DNA of 64,000 nucleotides from Saitoella complicata NRRL Y-17804 (lineage: Eukaryota; Ascomycota; Saitoellomycetes; Saitoellales; Saitoellaceae), in the NCBI RefSeq assembly GCF_001661265.1, contig NW_017566992.1, positions 1 to 64,000 on the forward strand, given 5' to 3'. Both the position numbers and the translations under genes were made by a program. The notes under the pieces were generated by a model. It was not told the DNA's origin. It searched no databases and was given only the letters and a program-made list of their open reading frames with translations. This document shows positions 1-10,523 of the stretch, one piece after another; positions within the stretch are counted from its first letter, which is position 1, and each line of letters starts with the position of its first letter.

Positions 1-132
1 CCCTAACCCTAACCCTAACCCTAACCCTAACCCTAACCCTAACCCTAACCCTAACCCTAACCCTAACCCTAACCCTAACCCTAACCCTAACCCTAACCCT
101 AACCCTAACCCTAACCCTAACCCTAACCCTAA
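1..132. repeat. Telomere, 22 copies of CCCTAA
   Basis: Uninterrupted hexamer array of 132 bp with the C-rich strand running inward, as expected for the left end of a chromosome (the other strand ends in TTAGGG). No degenerate units are seen. TTAGGG is the usual telomere unit of filamentous fungi. Confidence 0.99.
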
Positions 133-677
133 GTCTCGGTCCCCTTCACTGGATAGACTCCGCCCGACTCGTGTCAGATTACGCCTTCGATTTCAGCAGC
201 GACAAGTGTTGTGACTCGTTTAGGAGACACAACCCCCGTCCCTGACAGCAACTCAGCAAGAAATAACGACCAAAATAGCTCTTCAGCCAGATTGCGAGGT
301 CTCCGTAAGCGACGGCGACGTCCACTAATGGAAACGAGAGCTCCAAGTTCAACACGAACGACTGACAGCTCCTTTCTTGGAGTGAATGCTACCCAAAAAA
401 GGAGTAATTTGACAAACGAGAGCTGTAAGCAACAGCAACTTGCCTACAAGCAAGAATTCTTAGCAAGTTAGACCAGACTATGCCTCACCGAGACCGCCAA
501 AGCTGAGGGTGAGTAGGCTAGAACAGGTAAGAGCCAGAACAGTAGTATTGGTAAAAAAGAGCAACTAAGAGGGCGAACCTCATACACCCTTAAATATCTG
601 CATGATGCTCCGACCTCACAAATAAATGAGCCCAATGAAATGGACCTCCGACAATTCGATCCAGAACGTCGACGAAC
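133..677. other. Subtelomeric spacer without a supported gene
   Basis: 545 bp between the telomere array and the first gene. Only short open frames with no recognisable similarity are present. I see no helicase gene, no tandem subtelomeric repeat and no transposon end. Confidence 0.6.
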
Positions 678-2347
678 ATGGCAAAGTCCGTCGCAATTGA
701 GTCGGGGATGAGTGGGTTCGAAGAGCCGTTGCACGCGATTCAGCTGCAGCTGCGGGAGAATAAGACGGTCGCGACGGGGAAGGATCAGGTTGTTGAGACG
801 GTTGGCTCGACGGAAGACATCGAAGGAAGCGATGCGCAACCCGTCACGACCACCAAATGGGAAGTTTGGGCTTACTACCTCTACTGTACGCCTCCCTCCT
901 CTCCTCTCATCCCTCGCCTAACTTCCCCCAAATCCCACAGACGTCGGCAATTCTGGCCTCGGACCCTTCAACTTCGGCCCAGCCCTCATGCAAAACCTCC
1001 TCTCCCAAGCCGCCGACTCCAACGGCCTCCTCCCCTTCGCCACACCCAAATCCATCAATGCAATCGTCCTCGAAGCAAACGGAATTAGTTTCGCAATCCA
1101 ATGCGTACTCTTCCTTATCCTCGGCTCATTCGCAGACTATGGGAGATGGAGACGAGTCATCCTCATCGTACTCAGTATCCTCGCCTGGGCGGACGGATTC
1201 GCATGGCTCGGCGTCACGGATCCGAGTGAATGAAAGATCGGGATCGGGCTGTACATCGTCGGGCTCATCACATACCAAGCAACCCTCACCTTCTGGACCG
1301 CCGCATTCCCCTCCCTCGTCCGGGACCTTCCCATCCTCCAAGCCTCCCGCTGTGACCTCACAACCGCCGCAACAACACCCGAAGCGCACGCCGCCCTGGA
1401 CTCCTACCACCGAAATCGCCTGAGCAATATGTCTTTCTACGTCTGTTCCTGCGGCGAACTCCTCATCCTCGCAATCGTTGTCGGGATCATGTACGCCTGC
1501 AACGCAAACGGGACCCTCGCCCAAAACACCCGCGCAAACGCCATCATCCTCGCCTTCGCTTCATCAATCTGGATCCTCGTCGCGATTCCATGGTTTATCC
1601 TCGAGAAACCCCGTCTCGGGCAACAAATGCCAAAAGACAAAAACTATTTCACGGTCTCGTTCTGGAATATCGCGCGTGCGACGAAGAGTATTTGGAAGCT
1701 CCCGCAGACGGCACTATACCTTGCCGCGTATTTTATCTTTATCGGACGCGCTGAATACAGCCGTGACAGTCATCGGCACCCTCCAATACGAAATCGCATC
1801 GTACTCAACCCTCCTCCTAACCTACCTCCTCCTAACCTACCTCCTCATCGTCGGCATCTCCACTCAAGCACTTGGCATCCACGCCTTCTGGTCCCTCCAA
1901 AAACACTACCACATCCCAACAAAATCCATGCTCCTCCTCGTCGTCCTCTTCCTCCTCCTCCTAATCGCCTGGGGCTGTATCGGCATAACCTCCCCCACCT
2001 TCGGCTTCAAACATTTATGGGAAATCTGGGCATACCAAGCCTTCTACGGATTCCTCGTGTGCCCGTGGTACGCCTACTCCCAAACCATGATATCCGAACT
2101 CGTTCCCCACGGAAAAGAATTCCTCTTTTTCGCGCTCTTCTCGATCGTGGGAAAGACGTCCAGTTTTGTGGGGCCGTTTGTGAGTAGTGCGATTGTTGAG
2201 CGGAGTGGGAATGGGAATATGCCGTTTGCGTTTTTAATGGGGCTTGCGGGGGTTGGGGTGGGGGTGTTGTGGTTTGTGGATGTGGAGAGGAGTCGGGGGG
2301 AGTGTGAGAGGTTTTTGAGGGAGGAGGGGGATGGAGGGGACAACTGA
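678..2347 (+). pseudogene. ATG22-like vacuolar efflux protein, apparently broken
   Basis: Similar to Atg22, an MFS-related membrane protein that exports amino acids from the vacuole after autophagy. The first exon is 678-885, an intron lies at 886-940 (GT..CACAG), and the joined reading gives YLYYVGNSGLGPFNFGPA, an Atg22 hallmark. Further on come the family segments GIGLYIVGLITYQ and FWTAAFP, a string of hydrophobic helices, and the C-terminal TMISELVPHGKEFLFFALF. Two defects are visible: an in-frame TGA at 1231-1233 where relatives usually have Trp, and a frame change near 1740 (AYFIF continues as SDALNTAVTV in the next frame). A 15-nt tandem duplication near 1810-1840 doubles the peptide LLLTY. 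It lies only 0.55 kb from the telomere array, where decay is plausible, but two sequencing errors would look the same. Family assignment is firm; broken status is likely. Confidence 0.75.
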
Positions 2348-2478
2348 TTGCCATACAGTATTAGAGATATCTGTGATATCCTATATCGTTAGACAGAGAC
2401 GAGCAATCGAACATGAATATCGTAGCCTTTATCGTACAACATTCCGCGTATCATAGCCCCCCTCGACGAATGCCCACC

Positions 2479-3095
2479 TCACTGCTCAATCACATTCGGC
2501 CCCAAATCCTCCTCCTTCCCCTTCCCCTTCCTCACCCCTCCTCCACTCGCTCCACGTGCATCCATGATATTCCCCTGCTCAACCTCCCTCCCCGCCTTCA
2601 TCGCCCCCTCCAACACCCCCTCCACAGCCTCCATCCCATCCTGGACTTCCATCCTCACATCATACTGCGACTCCGGCTCAGACCACCACACAGGCCCATG
2701 CGTATGCTCTTCCTCCGTCCTACGCTGGCGATGACGGATTTCGTGGATTGCGGCGTCGAGGTCGCGATCCATCTGTTCGCAATTTGTCAGTAGTATGATA
2801 GCCTGTGCAACTTTCAACGAACTTCTTTGATGCGTCTCTTTGCTTCCAGGAAGGCTTTTTCGAGTTTTTTCTGTTTGGCGTGGTAGTCGTCGAGTTTCGT
2901 CGCCTTTGGGGAAGCATCGTCAGGGCGGTGGGGGACGGTGAAGAGGGTCGATTGGGCGGTTGGGGCTTCATGAGAGGTGGTATGGAGGGAGCGGAGGGTC
3001 GAAGTGAGGACGGCTTGTGAGCGGAGATGGAAACGGAGCGTCGCGGTCACTGCGCCGGCACGAGGGCTCGAGGAGAGGAGTGCCAGTAGCGACAT
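2479..3095 (-). CDS. Small protein with mitochondrial-type leader, unassigned
   Basis: Two exons, 3095-2823 and 2772-2479, joined in phase 0 across a 50-nt intron with a CTGAC branch-like motif; about 188 residues. The N-terminus (MSLLALLSSSPRAGAV, followed by RFHLRSQ and RSLHTTS) is rich in Arg, Ser and Leu with no acidic residues, as in mitochondrial presequences. The body is charged and helical (KLDDYHAKQKKLEKAF, then MDRDLDAAIHEIRHRQRR), with HTHGPVWWSEPE near the middle of exon 2. I do not recognise the family; a mitochondrial matrix or inner-membrane factor is an inference from the leader only. The upstream codon at 3101 is TTG, so the ATG at 3095 is taken as the start. Confidence 0.65.
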
Positions 3096-3361
3096 TCTCA
3101 ATGGATTGATTGTTGAAGTCGAGGAAGGTATGAGGCATCACTTGAACCTTATATAGCCGGTCGATTCATCAATAAGGAGGCGGAGGTCAGCTGAGCGGGG
3201 TGTTCGCAACATGTGAAGACGCGGACCGGGGTCTGACCGGTGGGAAGCACTCCTTTCTGCCATGGCATGATCTACGATGGTTTGGAGCATATTCATATAT
3301 CACGATAGATTGAAAGAGGAGCAGTTATACGGCAGAAAAAGAGGCAGAAAAAGAAAAAGAG

Positions 3362-3440
3362 CTCCCTGACCGAGGATTGAACTCGGGTCCCGCGCGAGCC
3401 CAATGACAGGCGCGTATACTAGCCACTATACTATCAAGGA
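3362..3440 (-). tRNA. tRNA-Asp(GTC), copy 1, with short intron
   Basis: 79 nt. Acceptor stem TCCTTGA/TCAGGGA with G discriminator, D arm with GTGGCTAG, anticodon stem CGCGC/GCGCG, T arm CCGAG TTCAATC CTCGG. The anticodon-loop region is 14 nt rather than 7, which fits GTC followed by a 7-nt intron (TTGGGCT in this copy). T-rich tract just downstream, suitable as a Pol III terminator. Confidence 0.95.
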
Positions 3441-3489
3441 TGGTTGATGTTCGACAACACGTATGTAACCCATATACACATATACTTTT

Positions 3490-3730
3490 CAAATACCTTT
3501 ACGTTATCATGCTGCGTTCGACAGGCAAAAGCGCATCGGCCGCGGAGCTTTCGCACTCCACATGAACTTCTTCCTCGGGCGGATGTTGTTCTACGGGTAA
3601 TAACCTTTCCAATCGGTCCATCAACTTCACATGTCCTTCCTTCATAGTTGATTTATCTCACCTGCAATTTCCCACGGTGTCGCACCGCCTTCACGCAATT
3701 CTGAGGCTCAAGTGCGCGGCCTCAATGAAG
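3490..3730 (-). pseudogene. Possible relic of an ankyrin-repeat gene end
   Basis: On the minus strand, the peptide pieces LREGGATPWEIA and, after a gap, EGHVKLMDRLERLLP resemble the last ankyrin repeat of a fungal ankyrin protein. They lie in different frames, have no start codon and sit between a tRNA gene and the 3' end of the bZIP gene. The resemblance is short and may be chance. Confidence 0.25.
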
Positions 3731-3955
3731 GTGAAGCCCAAGAGAACTATTGGGACCAACCATGTACTGACTGACAAGAGATACTTTTTCATTGACGATA
3801 ACCAAAACGAAACATAACATCGATGTCGCAATCGCAACATTGCAACTGCGACGAGCCAACAGACAAGATATCCGCAAGCACAAATCAAATAAAAAAAACG
3901 CCGATTAATTCCAGAAATATCCCATATAATTCCACTCTCTCCCGGATTTTTGACT

Positions 3956-5826
3956 TTACTCCTCCAACTTCGCCAACGCCTCCCTAACATCGCTCTCCTC
4001 CAACACAGGCCCAGTGGTAGAACACTTCGCCTTCCCCCTCAACTCCCAACACAAACGATCGATATCCAAACTATCAAATTTGGGGTGTTGCTTAATCCGT
4101 GCCCAAGTCTGTGTACAGTCGAGGAATTGGCGGTCAGCGGGGACGGAGTCTCCAACAACCTCCTCACCATTCTCACCAACACCGACGAGGGCATCCATGT
4201 CGTCGTCGAAGAACGAGCTCTCCCCTACAGCAGTCGGCAACAAATCCGACCCCGAAGATCCCGAACTCGTCCTCTGCGTCCTCGGAGACGCCACACCACC
4301 ATCCTCATTCGCCATATCGAGCGGAAAGAGAGAAGTCGTCCCACTCCCCACAAGATCCGGCAAATCAAACAAACTAGTCCCCTCCCCAATCCCAGTCTCA
4401 GCCCCAAACAACTCATCCAACCCCTCAAGGCCAGTCCCCGCGCCCTCACGATACTCATTCCAGAAATTCGAGCCGTCATTTCCTGGTGTCGCGCCCGTCG
4501 TAACCACACCCGTGATGGCATTCGTGTTCGAGGCGGCGGCTTCGACGACTGCACCGAAAGACGGAAGTCCCATCGTCGAAACAACAGGCGACGAAAACAA
4601 AGAACGGGCACCACCCTCAATCGGCGCCGTCGGAAGCTGCGGAACGGGGTTCTTGAGCGTCCCACACGCAAGACTCAACTGCGCACAGAAATCACTCTCA
4701 CACTTGGGTGTCTCGACCACAACCGTCGTCGTCGTCGTCGTCGTCGCAGCAGCAGGACCAGGAATAGGCGGCGTAGTGACGGGAGCAGGCGACTTGAACG
4801 CCGGAAGCGCAGCAGGACAAAACGTCTCACACGGGGTCCTACTCCCCGCCCCCGTCGGACTCGTCGCACAACTCGACCCGGTGGACGCTTGTCCAAAATT
4901 AACCCTAATCGGCACCGATCCCACACCGCCTCTCGCCTCCTCGTGTCCCATGGAGCTACACGTCGAACTCGCACTCGACAACCCCGGCGCTGTCGACGCT
5001 TCCTGTTGCTGTTGGGCCTGTTGGGCTTGTTGTTGTTGGCGAAGAGCGTTCGCAAGGGATCCCTGCTGCATCTGCATCTGTGCCGAAGCCTGACCAAAGA
5101 CGCCTTGTGGGTGTGCGAGGGGATCCATACTCCTCGGAAACTCAAACGTGAATTCCCTCTTCACGCCCGCCACCCCCGTCCCATTCGCACCCTTCGTCCC
5201 CGCTTCGAGCTCCATCTTTAGTTGTGCCCGGAGCATCCGTACTTCAGCTTTGAGTGACTCCACCTCCTCATCCTTTTGGGCGGAGATAGCTTCGAGCCTC
5301 GCAACATGAATTTCGAGGCTCTTGACGTGTTGTTCTTTACGCTCACGGAAGGCGCGCTGTGCTTGTCGGTTCTGTGCTTTGCGTTTGGAGGTGGGTTCAT
5401 TCGTCAACGGCTTCCTCCCCGGTTTCTTTTTGTGGTCGCCTGGGCCAGAGGGGCCAGGGGTGCCTATTGCTGAGGCGGGGGTTTCGGCTTCGGCGGAGGT
5501 TGATTCGTCGGATTCTACAACACACTTCGTCAGTGTCCTGTACCACACAACATGGCGCAGTATAACGTACCTCTCCTCTTACGTCTCGCACCCATCTCAA
5601 TCCCCTCAACCCCATCACCAACCCTCTCCTCCCCCTCCTCCCCCTCACCCTCATGCTCGAGCCCACGCTTCTCGTCTCGTTGGATATGGGACATCATCGC
5701 GGCGTACAACATCATTTGTTCTGGGTTGGTTGTTTTGAGGTCGGTGGGTGGAGGAGCGTGTTCATGTCGGGGGATTGCAGAAGTGACGATGGTGAGGTTG
5801 GGTTGTTGTTGGAAGAGGTCGGCCAT
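3956..5826 (-). CDS. Yap1/Pap1-type bZIP oxidative-stress transcription factor
   Basis: Two exons, 5826-5649 and 5514-3956, phase-1 join, about 578 residues. The basic region near residues 100-120 contains KRKAQNRQAQRAFRERK, the AP-1 (Yap) signature with Gln in place of the usual basic-region Ala/Ser pattern, followed by a leucine zipper to about residue 165. A mid-protein cysteine cluster reads CESDFCAQLSLACGT (n-CRD type), and the C-terminal domain has FLDCTQTW, LCWELRGKAKC and VREALAKLEE (c-CRD with nuclear export signal). In Yap1 and Pap1, oxidation of these cysteines blocks Crm1 export and switches on antioxidant genes; the conserved cysteines imply the same control. A (GTC)n run at about 4724-4745 encodes poly-Thr. 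The second intron-free exon carries all domains; exon 1 is a short acidic leader. Confidence 0.9.
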
Positions 5827-6634
5827 TGCTGTGTGTCGAGTAGGATCACCGTGTGGTCGGTGTGTGCTGGGTGTAGGATAAAATAGATAAAGAGGTGCAC
5901 AGTGTTGATCAGCTGTTTGAATATGCCGATGTCTGTATGTTCAATCGGTTATCGAAGTGTAGATCAACGGGTCCGTGCCGTTCGTTGACGAGGGTGTCGC
6001 TGTTCGGAAGTCTGCTGCAGCTTGAGTCACGCAGTCTCAAACGTCGTCGATATAAGGATAAAAACGCTCGGTGTTTGAGTAATATATCCGAGGCCTAATC
6101 GCAGTCGAATGCCGAATTCCGTACTGCTGGCCGGTGTTGGTGGTTGATTATCGACAAGGGTCTGTGTTGGTGGAGCACTACGTATGTCAGCAGCAGCAGC
6201 GGGAGAAGGAAAACTCGCGCACCACGGAATGTTCGGCAGCACTACTCTATGAATGTCGCCACTGAAAAAAAACATTGGAGGAGGACAATCGCAGTTATTT
6301 GGGTTGGTTTCTACGTGAAAAATGACTGTGACGGAGACTTTTCGCTCCTGTAAAAGTAGGTGGCGAACGGGGAAGGTGTGCCGAGGAGCCGAGCGGATGC
6401 AGAAGACGTGTGAAGACGCATGCCAAACTTTATTCGCTGGGGAGATCTCGGTTATCGAGATTCGATGCTGTGAAATAAGGATCGTCATGTTTGTCACTGT
6501 TCTTGGCGGTTCGTCACTTCATTTGTAGCATGTAGCTGGCCGTAGATCAACGCTGTTAATGTTCATCTTCCATCTCCTATATCTCTTCTGTTCTCTTCTC
6601 TTTCCAGTATCGTAGACCATACCCCATCTCAAAT
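5827..6634. promoter_or_regulatory. Long upstream region of the bZIP gene, no gene seen
   Basis: 808 bp between the bZIP start and the 3' end of the SEC14-like gene. Open frames here have no coherent similarity or usable splice pattern. The length suits the promoter and 5' leader of a stress regulator, but I could not name specific sites. Confidence 0.4.
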
Positions 6635-7855
6635 TTAAAGCGCCTTCGCCCAATCAACACTCCCATCCCCTCCCAACACCCCCCTCCTCTCCCACAACCC
6701 CTTCCTGCCCTCCTTGACACACCCCATGAACCTCCTCCAACACTCCCTCATCTCACACCCCACATCCTCCCGTTCCCGCCACGCTCTCATCACTTCCTCC
6801 TCGGTCGCGGTGCCCGATTTGGAGGTTTTGATCCAGGTATTTGTTAGGTCGAACCATTTTGTGAGGAGTTGGTGGGCACGAGCCTCTTCCTCCTGCCGGC
6901 CCTTCGCGAATTTTGCGTTGGCGGCGTCGGTGATGGTAAGATCCTCAGCAGGCGGAGCTTCATAGACATACTCCCTCCCACTCATCCCCCCATACCTCGC
7001 ACTTATCCACGCACTCTCCAACCCCCCCTCAAACTCCCTCCCCAACTCCTCCTTCTTCGACACGAATCCAATCTTACTCTTCACGCGTGCGTCGATCATC
7101 GGTGAGAGGAGGGAGAACAAGACGTTGAATATCCGGGTTTGGTAGGAGGAGCCGTAGATGAGGCAGCGGCCGAGTGATTCTGGGAAGTGGGATTGTGTTA
7201 TTTCCATGAAGAACTTGTAGAATTGCATGTCCTGTGCACACACACACACCCCAAATTAGCCACCTCCTCCCACTCTCGTACTCCCCCGCACCATACGTAC
7301 CATATGTTTCGTCAACGAAAACCCATTAATATCCATAACGATCATCGCCCCCTCAACAGGCCACCCAGCCATCCCCTTCAACTCCTCAAAAAACACCAAG
7401 AGATGTTTCTGTAACACCTCGCGCGGAATCCGTTTTGGTTCCCAGCTTTTTAGGACGATCCAGACGACGGGGCGGTGGAGTGCGTCTTGGCCCCAGATGT
7501 AGCCGACGGGTGGGTCGGGGGTGGAGCCGTAGAGGATTTCGGGACAGTCGAGGAGGACGCCTGATTCACCCTGTCCGGATAACTCCAGAATACCTACCTG
7601 ACGTCTCCAAGCGAGGGTCTGTAACATCTGCTTTAATCCGTTCGGCGCGCTGTACGACCGAGCCCGCAGGAACTTCAACAGCGAAGCATCAGGATGATCA
7701 GACGAGAGTAGAAGGAACAAATCCAAGGGGTTGATGGCGGGGTCGGCGGTGGAGTGTAGGCGGGCGAGTTCGGTGAGGAGGGAGTGGAGGGAGGTGAGTT
7801 CGGTGGGGGAGAGTTTGGATAGAGGTGTTGAGGGTGGGTAGGTTAACGTTGGCAT
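6635..7855 (-). CDS. SEC14-like CRAL-TRIO lipid-transfer protein
   Basis: Exons 7855-7301 and 7231-6635, with a 69-nt intron (GTACGT..GCACAG), give 383 residues. The first part holds a CRAL-TRIO N-terminal helical segment ending in DASLLKFLRARSYSAPNGLK, then the lipid-binding fold with GQDALHRPVVWIVLK, the strand GAMIVMDINGFSL and DMQFYKFFMEITQSHFPE running into the lipid gate region. Members move phosphatidylinositol and other lipids between membranes; which lipid is not readable here. The start at 7855 is chosen because the frame upstream is low-complexity Pro/Ser and crosses a 14-base G run. That G/C tract (7913-7926) lies about 60 bp upstream of the ATG. Confidence 0.85.
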
Positions 7856-8235
7856 GTTGGTCAAGGGATCGCGACTGGGAGAGGATAGAGGTAGAGGTAG
7901 AGGTGGTGGGGTGGGGGGGGGGGGGGTTGAGCGGGTTGAGCGGGCGGTGATATAACGAGGATGTTCTGATGGTGTACGGCCGGGCTGGTGCATGTGGGCG
8001 CGCTGATTGGCGTCCGTGCGAGCTCGAGCTCGAAACTGGAGTTCGAAGAAGACGGAAATCACGACGTACATGTATTTCGGCTCAAGAATCAGCTGAACGG
8101 GCGACGTGCGGTAGCGAATTCTGCATTCAAGCTTTTGGATTGCAAAAGCCTTGGACATACCTGTACACCCATATGCTGTGAGTTGGACGTGGTTGCCATT
8201 ACTGAATTATCATGTTGGCGTTTTAACATCAGCCA

Positions 8236-8314
8236 TCCTTGATAGTATAGTGGCTAGTATACGCGCCTGTCATCAGGCTCGCGCGGGACCCGAGTTCAAT
8301 CCTCGGTCAGGGAG
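8236..8314 (+). tRNA. tRNA-Asp(GTC), copy 2, with short intron
   Basis: 79 nt, exon sequence identical to copy 1; intron candidate TCAGGCT. The bases just upstream (CATCAGCCA) match the conserved 5' flank of the family, and a T-rich tract follows. Confidence 0.95.
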
Positions 8315-8495
8315 CACTTTTTTGTTTTGGTTTTTGCAGCTGGTTATTCCCACGTGTGTGCTCGACGGACGCGGTGAGGAAAAACGAAAGTACTTTTATA
8401 ACATAACGCCAATCGCAAGAAAGATGCCAAAAATATGCCAATAACGAACGGAAAAGAAAAGACATTCACCCTGTAACCCAGAATTGGAGATCGCC

Positions 8496-10523
8496 TCACA
8501 TCCCCCTAAACACATTCTTACTCGCACTCCTCCTATCCTGCCACCCCCTCGCCTTCGTCCTCCCCATATCCCTGCTCCCCTCTCCACCCTCCTCCTCCTC
8601 CCCATCCTCTCCACCACCATGCGCACCCCTCGGCTTCTTCGCCTTCTTCTCAACCGTGAAAGTGATTTCTCTCTCGCCCATCGGACCCTCCCTGACTTCG
8701 AATTGCGGCTTCTCGTCTCCTGCACGCTTGGATTGTGCGGTAACGAGCGAGGCGAAGGATTTTTGGGTGTTGGAAAGAGCGGGTTTTCCGGATGAGGGGA
8801 GTTGTGTCATCTTTGGCGGGGGTTTTCTCTCCTTCTCCTTCTTCTTGTTATCCTTCTTCGCAGGCTTCCGCTCCTCCTCCTCGCTCTCACTCTCACTCTC
8901 CGACTCATCAGAAGAAATCCCATTCTTCGCAGCCCTCTCCTCCTCCTCCTCCTCCTCTGCAGCCGTGAGGCCACGGGTAGCAGACCTAGTAGGATTAAGC
9001 TGCATAAACTCCACCGTCTTCTCATTAATTGCGAAATCCTCATCCTCAAACGCAGCCTTAAACCTCCCATCCTCCAAAACGCCCGCAACAGCACTCTCCT
9101 TCCCCTTTGCCGCCGCGCGTTCTTCCGCTTTGAGCAAGCGCTCCGCGAGGGTGCGATTGACTTTCGTAGACACTTTCTTGGAGCGGATACGGGATTCGCG
9201 TTCGGATTCGATTTTTTGGGTGATTGTTTGGGCGCGGTGTTCGGCGTATGCGAAGGGGTTTGCGATGAGCTTGGCTTTTTCGTAAAGGCGGAGGTCGAGG
9301 AAGAATCCGTGCATGTAGGCGCGGACGACGTTGGTGCCGATGAGGTGGTCCAAGCCGAGAGATGAAAGCTCTTTGCGAGTGACGAATTTGTAGTTGTCGT
9401 AGACGGACGTCGTAGGCTGCTCCTCCATCTCTTCCGTAAGATTGTCGAGGAATGAACACCACGCCGGCGCTGGGCCAAGTTGTGGGATGTAGTACGTGTG
9501 CATCGGCATTCCTTCGTTCGCGACAAAGATGAGACCCGTGCCGGGGAGTGGACATACGTCGTTAATGTCCACAGGGGGCTCGATAGACGCGAATGGATCT
9601 CCGTTGTCTTTATCCCAGATTTTGATGATTTTGGAGTCTGAGGTTAGGATCCGGTTGGATGATTCGGTGCCCTCTAGCCAGCGGATCGAGTTGATCGCAC
9701 TACTGTATCCCTGGTCTTTTCGGACCCATGGTTCGGATGAACGAAGATCGTAGAGGAGGGTGTGGCCGCTGGAGGTACCAACACCGAAGCTCAAACCGTC
9801 GGAGCGGAATTGAGAGGTTGTTATGGATGCGCCTGCAGCGACGTCGAGCGGGAGGTTATTCCGTACGTCGAGGACGCCGACACGGGAGCGGTATCGTGGG
9901 TCCCAGAGTTCGACCGTGCCGGTATCGGTTCCGAAAGCGAAAAGTTGGTGAACAGGATTAACCTCAACCGAATTCACACCTTCCACACCTTCCGCCATCT
10001 CGAATGGTGCGAGGAATCGTCCCTGGTCGAGGTTGAGGCGGTATACCTCGTTTCCGGAGGCACCGACAAGGAGGTCGCAGGAGTTGAAGTGGTACCCGAT
10101 ATCACGACCGAATTTGGGGATACGGGTGCGGTAGTGGATTCCGCCCTGTGCATGGACTTCGATACTCCGATCACTTTGAAGGTGCGCACTCTTCGTCCAA
10201 TCATCACTCAACAACACGAAATTAACATTCTCCGCATCCGTATGCCTCTCAAACTTCAACGTCAACTCCTTGAAATCGAAAAGCCTGATATGGGGTTTGT
10301 ATGTTCCAGTGGCCATGGCGTAGCCTCCGTCTCGGGTGACTTTGATTTTGTTGGAGGCTTCGGGGAACTCGAATTCTTGGACGAGTTCGATACGGGAGCG
10401 GTATTCTGCGTCGTCACGGAGGGCTTTTCGCTTACGGCGGGCGAGCCAGTCCGGGAGGGCGCGGGTTGCGCCTTGGCCGGAGACGGTGTAGATTTTGATG
10501 TCACCGGCGTTGTTGAGCTTCAT
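8496..10523 (-). CDS. ENP2: Nucleolar protein ENP2/NOL10, ribosome biogenesis
   Basis: Single exon, 675 residues. The N-terminus MKLNNAGDIKIYTVSGQG and LPDWLARRKRKALR are typical of Enp2/NOL10, followed by a WD40-type propeller (for example LFAFGTDTGTVELWDPR and DSKIIKIWDKDNG), then the conserved helical tail DDHLIGT-like region (LGLDHLIGTNVVRAYMHGFF) and FKAAFEDEDFAINEKT. The C-terminal 150 residues are Lys/Glu rich with an acidic serine stretch (SDESESESESEEEE). Enp2 acts with Bfr2 in the small-subunit processome for 18S rRNA maturation. It is divergently paired with NPC1, separated by 485 bp. Confidence 0.92.
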   Translation of the reverse strand: MKLNNAGDIKIYTVSGQGATRALPDWLARRKRKALRDDAEYRSRIELVQEFEFPEASNKIKVTRDGGYAMATGTYKPHIRLFDFKELTLKFERHTDAENVNFVLLSDDWTKSAHLQSDRSIEVHAQGGIHYRTRIPKFGRDIGYHFNSCDLLVGASGNEVYRLNLDQGRFLAPFEMAEGVEGVNSVEVNPVHQLFAFGTDTGTVELWDPRYRSRVGVLDVRNNLPLDVAAGASITTSQFRSDGLSFGVGTSSGHTLLYDLRSSEPWVRKDQGYSSAINSIRWLEGTESSNRILTSDSKIIKIWDKDNGDPFASIEPPVDINDVCPLPGTGLIFVANEGMPMHTYYIPQLGPAPAWCSFLDNLTEEMEEQPTTSVYDNYKFVTRKELSSLGLDHLIGTNVVRAYMHGFFLDLRLYEKAKLIANPFAYAEHRAQTITQKIESERESRIRSKKVSTKVNRTLAERLLKAEERAAAKGKESAVAGVLEDGRFKAAFEDEDFAINEKTVEFMQLNPTRSATRGLTAAEEEEEEERAAKNGISSDESESESESEEEERKPAKKDNKKKEKERKPPPKMTQLPSSGKPALSNTQKSFASLVTAQSKRAGDEKPQFEVREGPMGEREITFTVEKKAKKPRGAHGGGEDGEEEEGGEGSRDMGRTKARGWQDRRSASKNVFRGM

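Noticed and set aside
133-839. Subtelomeric open frames as possible telomere-linked genes
   Set aside because: No helicase motif or other similarity, and one overlaps the ATG22-like exon on the opposite strand.
3950-5221. Long plus-strand open frame of Arg-rich peptide antisense to the bZIP gene
   Set aside because: It follows from codon use of the real gene on the other strand, has no domain, and the bZIP, n-CRD and c-CRD motifs prove the minus strand.
6027-6497. 156-codon minus-strand open frame upstream of the bZIP gene
   Set aside because: No recognisable motif, no splice partners, and composition like the surrounding spacer.
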